A stretch of 64,000 bases of DNA from Salvator merianae (taxonomy: Eukaryota; Chordata; Lepidosauria; Squamata; Teiidae), in assembly GCA_003586115.2 (NCBI GenBank), contig QVOM02000116.1:45269024-45333023 (forward strand), read 5' to 3'. A program made the position numbers and the translations under genes. Shown here one piece after another: positions 12,196 through 23,970 of the stretch. The notes under the pieces were generated by a model that did no database searches, was not told the DNA's origin, and saw nothing but the letters and a program-made list of their open reading frames with translations. The number at the start of each line of letters is the position of its first letter. The first letter of the stretch is position 1.

Positions 12196-12489
12196 TTGAT
12201 GCAGCAGTCTCTAGGACTGTAGTGAAATTATCTACACACATCCTTAATTCAGATATCTTGCGAAATCATAGCTTTGAAATGGATACCACTTCATGATCTC
12301 AGTATGGACTGAGATCTTGACACCATTCTAAACTGTAGTTAGTCTTCTGTTAGTATAGGCTGTGTTCACACATATCAAAAGAAGGTTCCTTAGAGATGGT
12401 AGCAAGTACCTTCATGTTCTTGTAAAATCTCCAAGTCTTCTATTTTATCTATTTTATATCTTTGGGTATAGGGCGAGACAGAAATATAT

Positions 12490-12536
12490 GGATACTGTAA
12501 GATAGCATAATAATGTATAAATTGAGATTATATATC

Positions 12537-12588
<52 letters not shown>

Positions 12589-12684
12589 GATATATATATA
12601 TATATATATATATATTACAATAATAATATATATTATTGATATATAATCTCAATTTATACATTATTATGCTATTTTACAGTATCC
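12490..12684. repeat. 195-bp AT-rich palindrome with (AT)n core
   Basis: The arms are 12490-12539 and 12635-12684, 50 bp each, complementary with a single mismatch ('gatagcat' versus 'atgctattt'). Between them lie two long (TA)n runs around 'ataaaattga'. It would form a very stable hairpin or cruciform. It may be a palindromic MITE whose centre expanded as a microsatellite, or a local inverted duplication. The 70-codon minus-strand frame here is only repeated I/Y codons. Confidence 0.9.
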
Positions 12685-12859
12685 ATCTTGATATCAAGGT
12701 TCTAATTTGCTGCTTTCTTCCTACCTTCCACTTTGTCACTCCTCCCACCCCCAGAACAGACTTTAATCACCATTATTTTGTAAATGGAAAATGATGCAAA
12801 TAACTGTTGTCAGTTCTTCGTATTCTGGCATATGTTCATCATAGTTAATCATACTTTCC

Positions 12860-13240
12860 CATTTCTTAGGCCAGGATTCTTTAAAAGGACAATCCATGAT
12901 AAGTTATTCTCCTCTTCCTCAGGAAGTCAAAAGCTATGTATCCTGCCACATACTACTACCTTTTTTCAGGTCCCATTTTGCCTCGTCATTCCAGACCCAT
13001 GCTGTCACTGCAGGCATTGCTTAATTAGGTATTTCTCTGGGTTACTAAGGTCTGCTTTATTATTTGTGTGATGCAGATTTCTCTCAACCAAGCTATTTAT
13101 TTCTCTAGTATTGAATTAAACTCTTTCTGAATAATCCTCCAAAATCCCTGCGTTTTCTCACATTTCCACCACATGTGGGTGTATGTTCATTTATTAGCAC
13201 ATCCAGGCCAGCAATTTGAAGAAGTATTTTTAACAAATGT
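12860..13240 (-). mobile_element. Possible antisense L1-like fragment
   Basis: 'ctttctgaataatcctccaa', 'gcgttttctcacatttccac' and 'cacatgtgggtgtatgttca' resemble the antisense strand of an L1-like 3' region. This is recognition by phrase only, with no ORF support. Confidence 0.25.
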
Positions 13241-14699
13241 AGATGGCTGGCATGGTGTTCTATACCAGTGGCTCATGAGTTTCAGCAGAAATATAAATAA
13301 ATAAGGAAATAGCATGTTCATGTGAGGGGGAACAACAGAATGGCATGCATGTGATCCCACCTGCAAACCACTTCTAAACTGCTTCAGAGAATATTTGTAG
13401 ATATATATTGATAGAAAATAATAAAGTATATTTAAAAAACTGCTTCAGAGGTGCTGTTTTACTGTTGGTGAGCACAGCTACAGATTTGCGTACATGATTT
13501 GAGAAAAGATGAGGTTGTGTCTCAGTGACAGAAGGCAGTCACATCAAGGGGCCATCTAAGCCATATCTAAGCAGGACATGCTTTCTTCTCTCACAAATGA
13601 TGTTCAGGAGAATATTGCCTCTGAATCTAATTTTCCTTTGCTGCTGTAGCTAAGGCAGTTGCTTTCCCATTGAGCTATAGTTACTACTATGCTTATCAGA
13701 TTTTCAACTATTTTTCATTGCTAGGGTGGACCGTTGGGAGCCTAAATTTGAATAGTTCCGTCATAGGTTATGCAAGTCTTTGGAACAACCTCCACCCACC
13801 TGATGTCCTCCAGATGTTTTTAGCTATAGATTTCATCAAACTTGTTCAGTATGGGCATGCTGTTGAATGAAATCTGTTCCAGAATCATGAAAACTCTAAA
13901 AATAGTATGTTTCCCTAGCTTGCTGTACAAAAGTTGACTAATGTGCTCATTGCTCTTCACTTGATAAAAAAAATACTTGTATTCCCCTAACATTTAGTTC
14001 AGGGTTCACAGCCATTGGAAGGGTTCCCAGCATTTTTTGTTCAGCTAAAAGACAATTTACTGATCATTATTTTACAAGATGTGGGAAAAACAGAGTAAGT
14101 TTATATTTGAATTATCACGAGAATATCACTCAGATGTTACCCCACCTATGAACAAAGTCAATCTGAAAACAAAATCTGCATTTTACTGATCCAGAGTTAT
14201 AAAATTTAGTTTCCTAATAAATCTGCTAGGCATCCATCTTGGTTTTCCAAAAAAATGTACAAGTTTCTGTTAAACAATTTCTGGAAGGTAATTTTTTTGT
14301 TTCTTCCATGTTCAGATCTGAATTTGAATCCATGAATAAAAGGTAACAATGCCACTATCGTATAAATAGTCTCCCTGATTGTTCAGTAGCATTCCAAACT
14401 TCCAGAGTTTTTATTATGCATTTATGTAGTGGTAATGTTGGTGCCATGATTCAGCTTAGATCTTAGCCATAAGTTGACATTTTCCACAGAGGAATCTATG
14501 GAGGATTATTCATAATTGCTACTTTGGATAAACTTAATTTTCTTCCATGCTGTTGGTCTCATTTCATATGAACCAAAAGTCACGGCCAACATGGGAAGAA
14601 ACATGGGAAGAATCCAGAAGTGACCTGGCCGCACATACACTGCAGCATTCCAGTCTCATGTGAAAACTGGATGAAATATTTAAGAGCCCCAGGTGGTGT

Positions 14700-14860
14700 G
14701 CACCATTTTATCTCTGCAACAGTTCTTTGAGTTAGGCTGAAAGGTTGTGACGGGCCTAAGGCCCCTCAGCGAATTTTGATGGCAGAGTGGGGATTTGAAC
14801 CTAGGAATGCCTAGTTTTTCGCCTGCTGTAGCTACTAAACTACTAAGCTCTTAGAAGACT
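14700..14860 (-). mobile_element. tRNA-derived SINE, antisense
   Basis: On the minus strand, 'GGTTCAAATCCCCACTC' (complement of 14788-14804) is a good Pol III B-box with the following 'TGCCAT'. The plus strand also shows 'gggcctaaggcccctcagcg'. Format fits a tRNA-headed SINE of the kind seen in plus orientation at 44555-44735. Confidence 0.5.
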
Positions 14861-15299
14861 GAGCAGTCCTTAGTGTGGCATTCAACCCAAGAAGAGATAG
14901 CTGTTCTTGTCTTATAATGAAGAGTGGTTGCTTCATTTGTTTTATAGACTGTAAGTCTGTACTCCCTTATGTAGCAATGAGCCAGGTTGGTTTCAAAAAG
15001 CTTCTTTTGCAGAGGGCATACCTGCTCATGCCAGTAATGCAATTTCTATGGTTTTAAAGTGGTTGCAAGTGAGAAGAAATGCCCTCTTGCGTGAACAAAA
15101 CTCCCTGCAAAGATCTTTAAAATCTAAAAAATATTTTTGTCAAGAAACAGGATGGCCTTTCAGTCAATTTCCTATTTAAGCTTTTACAGAATTGTGGCCT
15201 GTGACTGGGTTGCCACTACTCTAGTCTATGTTTTTATTTATTCACAGTTAAATTCTGATTAAAAATTTCAGAGATGCTTAAAATCGAAGTAAAAGATAG

Positions 15300-15715
15300 G
15301 CTGTGTCTTGGGTACCAGCTATCTAAAGGAACACCTTCTCCCATATAGACCCACCTAAGTACTTAGATCTCAAGGAGAGGACCTTCTTGTAGTTCATCTC
15401 TCAGAAGTGCAAGGGGCCATGGCACTCAAGAGGGCCTTTTCTGTGGTAACCCCCAGACTCTGGAACAGCCTTTCCCTGGAGGTTCACCAGGAGCTTACGA
15501 TATATGGTTTTTCAGCCCCTGATTAAAACATACCTCTTCACCCAGGCCTTTGATGCTTAGCTTCCTTGGAGTGTTGCCCTGCCAGGGAAGGGGGGGTTAT
15601 ATTTCAAATATGTTTTAGGCATATTTTATATATCTATTGTTGTGGTCTGCTCTGGGATCTGTGAGTGAAGGTTGGGATATAAATTCTGAATCAGTGAATA
15701 AAATATACCCTTGAA
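15300..15715 (+). mobile_element. L2-like LINE 3' region
   Basis: Well-preserved phrases of an L2-type 3' end: 'agagggccttttctgtggta', 'agactctggaacagcctttc', 'aaaacatacctcttcaccca', 'ggcctttgatgcttagc' and the terminal 'ggttgggatataaattctga'. In sense it encodes fragments of the LINE C-terminus. It is 5'-truncated and frame-broken. Confidence 0.6.
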
Positions 15716-17430
15716 CCAAAATACTGCAGCAGCAGAAGTCAGCCTAGAAGTTGGCAGAAGAAACACCCAATGTGCAGATAACTCATTGCAATCGTCAGGC
15801 ACGGTCCCCATGCGAGGAGGAGGTGTGAGTAGGCAGCAAGAGCACAGGTGTGCCAGTATGGCCACATTACATAAAAATGTTCAAGCGGTAACGGCTGATA
15901 TTAACAAAGAAATAAAAGACCTGTGCTAATATCGAGCAGTCTGCTGCCAACCTTTTATATAACAGTAGAATCAGGTGCCTTCTAGGTGTACAGAGTTACA
16001 TGTAGTTAGAAGGAATAGTTTTGACAACAGTTGTTTTTAGGTACAGTGTTTCACCTGGAAAGATGTGCAAAGGTCTGTGGGACGCAAGTTCAGACATTTC
16101 AGAGGTGTATTACTGGTTAATCAGGCAGGGGCTGAAAGACGTGGATGAGCACTCTGAGCATTCACCATCAGACAGCAGCCATTTCAGCATTATATATATT
16201 GTATTACAGCAGGGTTGCATGCAGGCTGTCCACAGTTAATTTTGCGTGTTCCCTGGGGAGGGTGGATTGTGGTTCTTGAGCAGGCCAACTGTCCTTGTCA
16301 TGCCTGTGCATAATTCTGGGGGTGATTGGCCCTTAAGGGGAAGTAAGTGTGAAGTGCCCCGTTACTTCCCTTATACTTGTTTTAGTTCAAGATTTGTTGA
16401 TATCCGCATAATCCACTGTGGTCTGTGGTGTCACTTTTTATGTGAGTCTGTGTAGAAGTTGAGCCTTACAGTGTCACACCTATTTTGGTCACAGTACCAC
16501 TTCCTTTGAGCTGCCACCCCTGGATATTAGCTAGTAAATGAAGCAGTGCAAAGATAAATGCAGCATTGTGCAGGGAACGGAGGCAGTGATTTGTGGCACT
16601 TGAGGTCATGTGTGATTTTCTATTTTTTTGGTTTACAAAAGAAGTTCCTCGTTCTCTGCATCTACTCTTCCAGTTCTGAAGAATGATCTTTCTTTTATGA
16701 GCTTTGTCTAACAGGAAGTTGGAATTTATTCGTCTCTCTTTTCCTGTAATTGTGAGAATCTGTAGAATATGGGCTGTAGCATGCAAAGGACTGAACGTTT
16801 AATTCTATTATTTTTTGGGAAAGAAGTAATGACCCAATGAACACTAGTCCACTAGCTTACTACTCTATTCATGCAATACATTAGCAAACACAAAACTAAT
16901 TTTTTTCTTTAGTTTTGCTTATGTGTTTGCATGTCTGTTTCTGCCTTCGGGCATTTAAGCAAAAGGAATGTGTGCATTTTTTGTGGACATTAAATCTGTA
17001 TTTTATTTTTGATCTTTTAAGAAATCTGTATGTTATTCTACAGTCTCATTCTTTTACTCATATTGTTTTAATAATATCTTTGTTTATGGGTGAGAATGCC
17101 AGTTATTGGCCAGCTATAGAAATCTGCATCTATACATTGCTTACTTATTCTACAGTATTTGGTTATTCCAAAATAAAGCACTCCTGGGAAATGAATGAAA
17201 CCAAATTTGTTGTTAGGTCATGTAGCACTGACTGATTTTCTCCCATGCCATGTTATTTCTCCCATGCCATGTTCTTTCTCCCATCTGCGCAAGAAAAGTA
17301 TATGCGTACAAATTTTGTGCAAAACTCCAGGGAATTTGAGACGGTTATCTTGAAAACATACATTTCCAGCAGAATCTTTGTTTCTTAGTTCTTCTGAATG
17401 TAGTCCTGTCAGGAGAGGAGGGAGGTTGAA
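15716..17430. other. Unassigned sequence
   Basis: No recognised mobile element or gene over 1.7 kb. It includes a 19-bp tandem duplication, 'tttctcccatgccatgtt', near 17237-17285 (about 2.5 copies). The 106-codon frames at 16466-16786 (minus) and 16915-17235 (plus) have no motif I can name. Confidence 0.4.
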
Positions 17431-17550
17431 TGGGTGATATTCTAAATATGTTTTAGTGTTGTTGTTTTATTGCATGGTGTGACCTGCTCTGAGACCTCTG
17501 GGTTAAGGGTGGGATACAAATGCTATAAATAAATAAATAAATAAATTTGT
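17430..17550 (+). mobile_element. L2-like LINE 3' end with (aaat)n tail
   Basis: 'tgacctgctctgagacctct', 'gggttaagggtgggatacaa', then a run of 'aaat' units at 17526-17547. This is the tail of an L2-like element, with the terminal microsatellite typical of such insertions. Confidence 0.6.
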
Positions 17551-18104
17551 TAAGTGACATTATAAACTCTTTTCAAAGAGTCTGTTTAAAATAAATGGTT
17601 TAAAATGGCTTGGGCCCGTGAGTGGTGCATAAAACAAACATAAATATGTGATCCTATTACTGATACCTTTGTCTTCCTGTCAGCTTCCTTTGTTTTAAAT
17701 TACACAGTAGATTCCCCGGGGCACTTGCTCAGCAGACCTTGAAGTTTGTAAGCTGTCCATAAACATTCAGGGAGGACCAGTGATGTTAGGTAGCTACAGT
17801 GTGACTGGCTGGTACAAATGATAAAGGCCTGCTGGAAATACCTCCCTAAGTGGCCAGATACATTTACCGTCTGCTTTGAAAGGAAATGCTTCATTTTCCT
17901 GAACTGTGAAGACAGCAGTATTGCACTGAAGTGAACATCCTTCTTAAAGGAAGTGGCCTCAGCTCAGAATCTGGGCTGGAAGTCATTAGGACAAGATTCT
18001 GCCACATAAATTAATGCATTGTCTTCACTTTCTTTCATGTTATTGAGTGAGATATCATGCTAGCTGTGCTTCTGCCAGATGAGTTTGTAATCTGAAGAAA
18101 GTAA

Positions 18105-18197
18105 GGCCCTTTTTGTTCCAGAAACCTGCCTAGCATGTGGAGATGGAACCCTTATTCCAGGATATGTTCTGGAATAGGGCCCAGTGCAGAAGGGGCC
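18105..18197. mobile_element. 93-bp MITE
   Basis: Starts GGCCCTTTTTG and ends CAGAAGGGGCC. The interior has the inverted pair 'ggaacccttattcca' / 'tggaatagggcc'. It is flanked by TAA at 18102-18104 and 18198-18200, a 3-bp TWA target duplication as in Harbinger-type elements. Related to 48017-48195 and 62864-62945. Confidence 0.7.
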
Positions 18198-18754
18198 TAA
18201 GAATACATTATTCATCCTTGCATTTTTCTTCTCTTTTGTATACATTTTGGGTTGCAAGGAACGATTATATCAAGAACTTTTAAATAAAAATAGTTAAAAG
18301 CTGTGCATTTATTCTCCCCCCCCCCCAAATAAAGACAAGTAATACTTTTTAAAACAGAATTTGAAAATCCCAAGTATCAGTTATGTTTGGCATGTTGCTT
18401 CTTCTGTGCACAAAAGTAATGCAAAAGGATGGAAGCGTGTAGAGGATAAATCAGATGAATCTGCCCTATGTGTACCTTTTTCCTATAACTGTGTGTGGAT
18501 GATACCATCAAAAACAGCTTACAGAACAGCAGCACTCAGGTCTCTGTTGGTAGCCTAGGCATCGTTTCATCAAGGAGGGGAACAAATCCAGTTCTTTGCC
18601 ATCCTTTGGCACCTCTGAACAGATTAATAGGATTATTGCCAATTAATTGACTCAGGCATGTGTGACAGTATTGCAGCTGCTTCATGAGCTTGTTTAGTAT
18701 TGAAATCTGCATCGGTGGCTGCAAAAGCTCTCTGCAACGCAAAATGGATCGCTC

Positions 18755-18910
18755 CTAGGACGATTCTGCACTGGCTGGTATAGTGTACCAGCAAGTATAT
18801 TCTGCACGCTGGACCTCCTGCCAGGGGTCTCTCTTAGACTTCACTAGCATGTGGAAGGGAGGCTCCTGGTATGCTTGCTGGTCTGGTATACCAGCCAGTG
18901 TGAAGTCACC
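18755..18910. mobile_element. Palindromic MITE ('ggctggtat...accagcc')
   Basis: Left side 'actggctggtatagtgtacc', right side 'ctggtataccagccagt': near-complementary ends with a 'gaagggaggctcctgg' / 'cctcctgcc' interior. Pieces of the same family occur at 305-390 and, weakly, at 29125-29175. Exact borders are uncertain. Confidence 0.6.
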
Positions 18911-18939
18911 CATGCATTTCACTCAAATAACAGAGATAT

Positions 18940-19740
18940 GAAATAGGGATAAATAGTTTTCTGCTTTCTTTATGGTTTATATTCTACCGTCTCGCATGAA
19001 TAGATATGGAGATAAGAAGTATAAAGCACTGGCTTCATGGAGTTTTGGGGATAGATGTGCGGGAGCATGGTTGAGATCTGGGCTGAATCCCCCGGATCAG
19101 CGAGTCTTGCAGAAATGAAAGCAGGCTAAATCTTCATTGTACAAACCAATGGCAAATCTTTTTTGCCTGTGCTAGATGGCACTGTGTTCCAGCTCTGCAT
19201 TTAAGATTGCTAAGCTGCCCCCAGTTAGCACCTCCAAATGCAGGGCTTGGATAATGTGCCATTTAGTGTTGTGAAGAAAGTCTTGCTGGCACTCACAGGA
19301 AATTCCAGTTTGCTTTCATTTTTCCAAGGCTTGGCACTTAGAAAACCTGCCGCTCCATATCCCTTGTTTTGGGAGCTTGCTAAAAGAAGTCTGAATTCTC
19401 TGACATTCGCTACCCCTTTGTATGAAAACATTATAAACAACTGCAGAATTTATACTGACTAATGCCATGCAAATACTTTATATAAAGTGGTGTATTTGGG
19501 TTGGTAGTGGGATATATATTGCGCTTAATGTGGAAACACAAGGAAAATTTGTTCGAATGAGATGTCACGTCTGCAAATCTGTTACATGGAAGAACACTTA
19601 ATTTTTTCTGTTCTCTCCCCCCCCCCATAAGATAATGATTTTACTATAGTGAATACCACATTTATATTTTCTGAGTTGTTTTTGGTGCAGCTTAGTTTCT
19701 CCCCTCAATCTGGGAATATTTTAACGTTCAAAATAATTCC
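18940..19740. other. Unassigned, repeat-poor block
   Basis: No mobile element or gene recognised, apart from a C-run at 19616-19626. Overlapping frames on both strands at 19225-19462 are mutual shadows. The block around 19200-19460 could be a conserved noncoding element, which only cross-species alignment can test. Confidence 0.3.
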
Positions 19741-19744
19741 TGAT

Positions 19745-20051
19745 TAGAGATGTGCAAAATTACATTCACGTTTGCAAATCTGAATATTTCACATTTGCAG
19801 ACATTCAAATCAAATTGAAAATGCTGTTTTTCACATTTCCAGAATTCAGTCGAAATGAACCAGTTGCCTCCTTCACAAAAACAAAGTATTTGATTGAATA
19901 TTTGTGTTTTGCTGTGTTTTTCCCCATGAAAGGGCGTTTTCAATGGGAAAAAAGTGGTTTTTTACTGTTGCGATTTCCCGATGAAACAAAAATATGTGTT
20001 TTTGTTTTGATAGTAAAATAAAAATGTGGATTTCCTTTGTGCACATCTCTA
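19745..20051. mobile_element. 307-bp TIR element 'tagagatgtgca...tgcacatctcta'
   Basis: Exact 12-bp terminal inverted repeats TAGAGATGTGCA (19745-19756) and its complement (20040-20051). The outer TA on each side could be a TA target duplication, as in Tc1/mariner-like elements, or part of the repeat. The interior is A/T-rich with 'catttgcaga', 'ttcacatttcc' and 'ccccatgaaagg' text. It codes for nothing. Confidence 0.7.
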
Positions 20052-20567
20052 TTCCTGGTTACCTGGGACACCATTTTGCTGAAACTAGTATCTCAAAATA
20101 ATTCCGGTGAGAATTCATGTGAGAATAATTTTGACATGTGGACATGTGATGATTTGTAATGTTCTTCCATTCTTGGTTTATAAACCTGAAATCACACGTT
20201 CTTGTGGTAACAGAATCCAGATTTTCCTTTCAATATTTTCAACCGGTTCTATATTCAGTTTTCTTCCTGGCTCTATTCCTGTTTTAAAATAGCAGGTTTG
20301 TTGCCTTGCAAGGAAGAAGTTGCAGGAAACCCATCTGCAAAAATGAATGTTGGCAGTATAATGGTTGTTACTGAGAAACCTACTCAGCCTTCTCCTTCCT
20401 GAATCCACTTGATGTCTCTTCTTTAGAATTTTCACAGAGTACAGCTCTTATTTAAACTATTCTCATAATTAAAAAGAGAGAGTAAAGAACATCACAACCA
20501 ATGCTATAAGCACAGCAGAGTGGAAAATCAAGACTTATCAAGAGTAACTGATGAAGTCAGTGACTCA

Positions 20568-20716
20568 GGCTGCATCCAGACGTCGCTTGTTTATTCCACT
20601 TTATTTGGATATTTTGGAATAAAGGAATCCCTGGAGTACTTTATTCTGGAATATCCATGTTTTATTCTGGAATATCTAAATATATCAGACGAAATAAGCG
20701 ATGCCTGGCTGCAGCT
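20568..20716. mobile_element. 149-bp palindromic MITE (same family as 8823-8962)
   Basis: 'ggctgcatccagacgtcgct' at the left, 'gcgatgcctggctgcagct' at the right, with the central pair 'ttctggaatatcc'. Flanked by TCA on both sides (20565-20567 and 20717-20719). The high similarity to 8823-8962 defines a palindromic family of 140-150 bp. Confidence 0.7.
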
Positions 20717-22076
20717 TCAGTGTCTATCTACACCTATATATTAGCTCTGAGAGAATACCTCGGTCAAGTGAGGATCCATTGCTCTGCATTATCTAACCCA
20801 AAGATGGATTTTCTGGGTTAAATAATGTGAAAGGAATGCAGTTCATCACTTTTGTGATATATTCTCTCTCTCTCTGAAGGTCAATTGAAAGTGAATTAAA
20901 TTCTAGGTGCAGCCAGATCCTTGGAGGATATCAGTGGCTGAGCTCTATAATTGTTTGTGGGTTTCTTCAGAAGGTGATCAGTGTGTTTTATTGACCTTAC
21001 TCTTAAGAAAGGGTAAGTGTATAGGATTGTGTAAGGCCTAGTAAATATTGTGGCCAGTTACTTCAGTGTAGACCTACTTTTTAAAAATTGTACAGAAAGT
21101 CTCAGTCATAAGTACTAAGGTCTGTAGATTCAGATCTGTAGCATCTGTATCTTCTTTCGAATTGGCAGATTTGAGCCTTTTCATTTTTCCAGGATGAGAT
21201 ACAGTATGTTTCAATTAGACGCAAGAGGAGGTTGCTGATTTCAGAACATCCGAGAGTGCTTCTTGTTTCTATAGATGCTGGTTAATTTCTTAGCAGATGC
21301 TTTTAATGGCACTATTTGTTTTAGCCTAAATAAAGTATGGTTTAGCTCTTGGTTGGCAGAATTTCTCTGTTGTTGCCCCCTTGTCCTCCACAAAGATTTC
21401 TTGGGTAATCCTGCTGAGATACTTATTTCTGTTCGGTTGCAATCTGCAGCTAACTGCATTAAATGGACAATGTATTTTTGCTTTCATGTATTTTGCAGTG
21501 AGAGTATAATTAGTTTGTTTAGTGCATTTATAGTCTGCTTTTCCTTTTTAAAAAAGGTAGGATAGCAGGCATAATTTTCTCATTCCCATAATTTCATACA
21601 TTGTGCATGAATAGGAGTGGAGGACATAGCAGTAGCCTGGTGTCCAAAATCTATCCATGAACTGTAGCTGAACATCTTGGACCATTAACTAGTAGATGTG
21701 TCTAACAAAGGAATGGTTGTCAGGGCTAATGGTATAAAAAAGGGTTTGCAATACTGTTCAGATCTCAAATGTCAGCAATCTGCCACTCGCCATGAAAATC
21801 AGAGACTCAGTGTAATTGTAGAAAACAGTTATTCAAACGTGCCTCATTTACAAGTAGGAAGAATTTAGTTTATGTTAATGCAATATTAAGTTAGAAATAA
21901 TATTATGATGATTTTTAGCACTGTACATAATAAGAAGCTTTCTCTGTGGTGGCTCTCAGATTATGAAGTGACCTCTCTACTGGGATGTGTCTAGTCCACC
22001 TCTGATTGCTTTTAGAAGGATGGTGAAAACACATTTGTTTACCCTAGCTTTTGGCTAAGGATGTAGCTGTTCCCTT

Positions 22077-22600
22077 ATCAGAACATAAGAAGAACCCTGC
22101 TGGACAGGCCACAGCCCATCTAGTTCAGCATCCTGTATCACACAGTGGTCCGACAATTACTTCTGGGAAAGCTCAAGCAGAAGATGAAGGCAAAACCTGC
22201 ACCTGCTCTCAACTCCCTACAAGTGGCCTTTAGAACTACATGCTGCCTGTCTCTGCAACCTGGAGGCAGTACCTAGGCATCCATTCTAGTAGTCATTGAT
22301 ACACCTGACCTCCATGAATCTGTTTAGTCCTTTCTTAAAGCCATCCAGGCTGATTGCTGTCACCACCTCTTCTGGTAAAAAAATCCATAGACCTATGACC
22401 CTCTGGGTGAAAAAATACTTCCCCTTGTTGGTCCTAATTCTCCTACCCATCAGCTTCATAGAGTGCCTCCTGGTCCTAGTGTTGAGTGATAGAGAAAATT
22501 ATTTTTCTCTATCCACCTTTTCCATTCTGTGCATGATTTTATATACTTAAGGTCCCCTCTTAAATGCTGTCTTTCAAGGCTGAAGAGGCCAAGACACTGT
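22077..22600 (-). mobile_element. CR1 LINE 3' region, antisense
   Basis: Starts with 'cagaacataagaagaaccct', the complement of the CR1 terminus, and continues through 'ggccacagcccatctag', 'cagtacctaggcatccattc', 'catccaggctgattgctgtc' and 'gggtgaaaaaatacttcccc'. Longest well-preserved CR1 tail in the window (about 520 bp). Confidence 0.8.
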
Positions 22601-22609
22601 TTGATGTAG

Positions 22610-22735
22610 CTTTAAGGAATCAAATTTCAACTGTATACTGTTGTTTATTGTTCTGGCCTTATTATAATCCACCCTGAGACCTTAGGATATAGATGGGATA
22701 GAAATGCAAATAAATTAATAATAATAATAAAAAGC
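22610..22735 (+). mobile_element. L2-like LINE 3' end with (ata)n tail
   Basis: 'ggccttattataatccaccc', 'tgagaccttaggatatagat' and 'gggatagaaatgcaaataaa' are followed by a (taa)n run. Adjacent to the CR1 on its left but in opposite orientation. Confidence 0.6.
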
Positions 22736-23464
22736 TACAGTTCTAATCAATGTTTAAAAATTTTATTAGAACACTTTATTTCAGAAAACACTTCTGTGCA
22801 ACCAATGTCCTTCATGATTTCAGTTAAAACAAAGAAAACATACTGCTGTGAAACCTTTGAAGGGGGCTGGTATCCATTAACAAGTCAACATTTGACTCTG
22901 GTGTTCTCTTAAAAGCCACCACAGATCATCAACCACAGCTGCTCAATTTCCTTTTTGTCTAGAGAAGAAAGATACGTTACTTCAGAATTTGTAACATATT
23001 GTTACCCAATGCTTACTTCTGACTTCATCCAAGCATTCTGCATTTGCGGTCAGAAGCAAAATGGTATCGTTTTGGAGGACAATCCAGCATTTCTTCAAGA
23101 AATGTTAGGTGTAACTCTTTTAAGTTCTGTATTCAGAAATACAAAAACATGCAGTATTTCCATCTCGCTGGCAGGTTTATTTCACACAAATTTCATGTGC
23201 TCACAAGGGGGCATTTGTGATATGAGCTACATTTTCCCCGTGAGAGTTGCATGCAGATAGGAAAAGATGATTTTCCAGTTCCATCCATGTTCCTGAAATT
23301 TTGCATTCATGATGATAGAATGGAACCCTCATGAGTTCCAATGGATGAGTGTGTTAAATAAACCACACATTTAGGATTAAAACAGGTCACTTCTGCACTT
23401 TATGACTATGCTTTTTGAAAGTGTTTGATGAAAGCTAAGCAGCCTGAATCACTTCAAGGAAGGA

Positions 23465-23970
23465 TCAGACAAATTTGTGAAGGACAGGTGTATCAGTGGC
23501 TACTAGAATGGCTGCCTAGGTGCTGCCTCTAGGCTGGAGAGACAGGTAGGATGCTTCTAAAGGCTATTTGTAGGGAGTTGAGAGAAGGTGAAGGTTTTGC
23601 GTTCATCTTCTGCTTGGTAATGACCAGAAGCAATTGGTGGCCCATTATGCGAGGCAGGATGCTAGACTACATTGGTTGTGGCCGAATTTAGCAAGGCTTC
23701 TCTTATGTTCTTATAGAATTGCACAAATTCATGGAGGACAAGTGTATCAATGGCTACTAGTATTGATGTCTAGCTACCACTTCCAGGTTCAGAGAGATAG
23801 GCAGGTTGTCTCTAATGACCATTTGCAGGCAGATGAATGCAGGTGAAAGTTTTACCTTTGTCTTCTGCTTGAGAATGTCCAGAAGAATTTGCTGGACCAC
23901 TGTGTGATACAAGATGCTGGAGTAGATGGACTGTGGCCTGATACAACAGGGTCCATCTCATGTTCTTACC
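23465..23970 (+). mobile_element. Two CR1 3' tails head-to-tail
   Basis: Unit 1 (about 23465-23715) and unit 2 (about 23719-23968) each run from 'acaaatt(c/t)(a)tggaggaca'-type text through 'gtatca(a/g)tggctactag' and 'ggttttgc...tcttctgctt' to 'cttatgttctta'-like ends. The period is about 254 bp. A similar junction occurs at 50602, so the dimer may be inherited from a CR1 subfamily. See the findings. Confidence 0.75.

Noticed and set aside
12449..12661. 70-codon Ile/Tyr-rich frame
   Set aside because: It is the translation of an (AT)n palindrome.
22955..23260. 101-codon plus-strand frame as an exon
   Set aside because: No splice sites of quality at its ends, no recognised motif, and flanking DNA is unremarkable.
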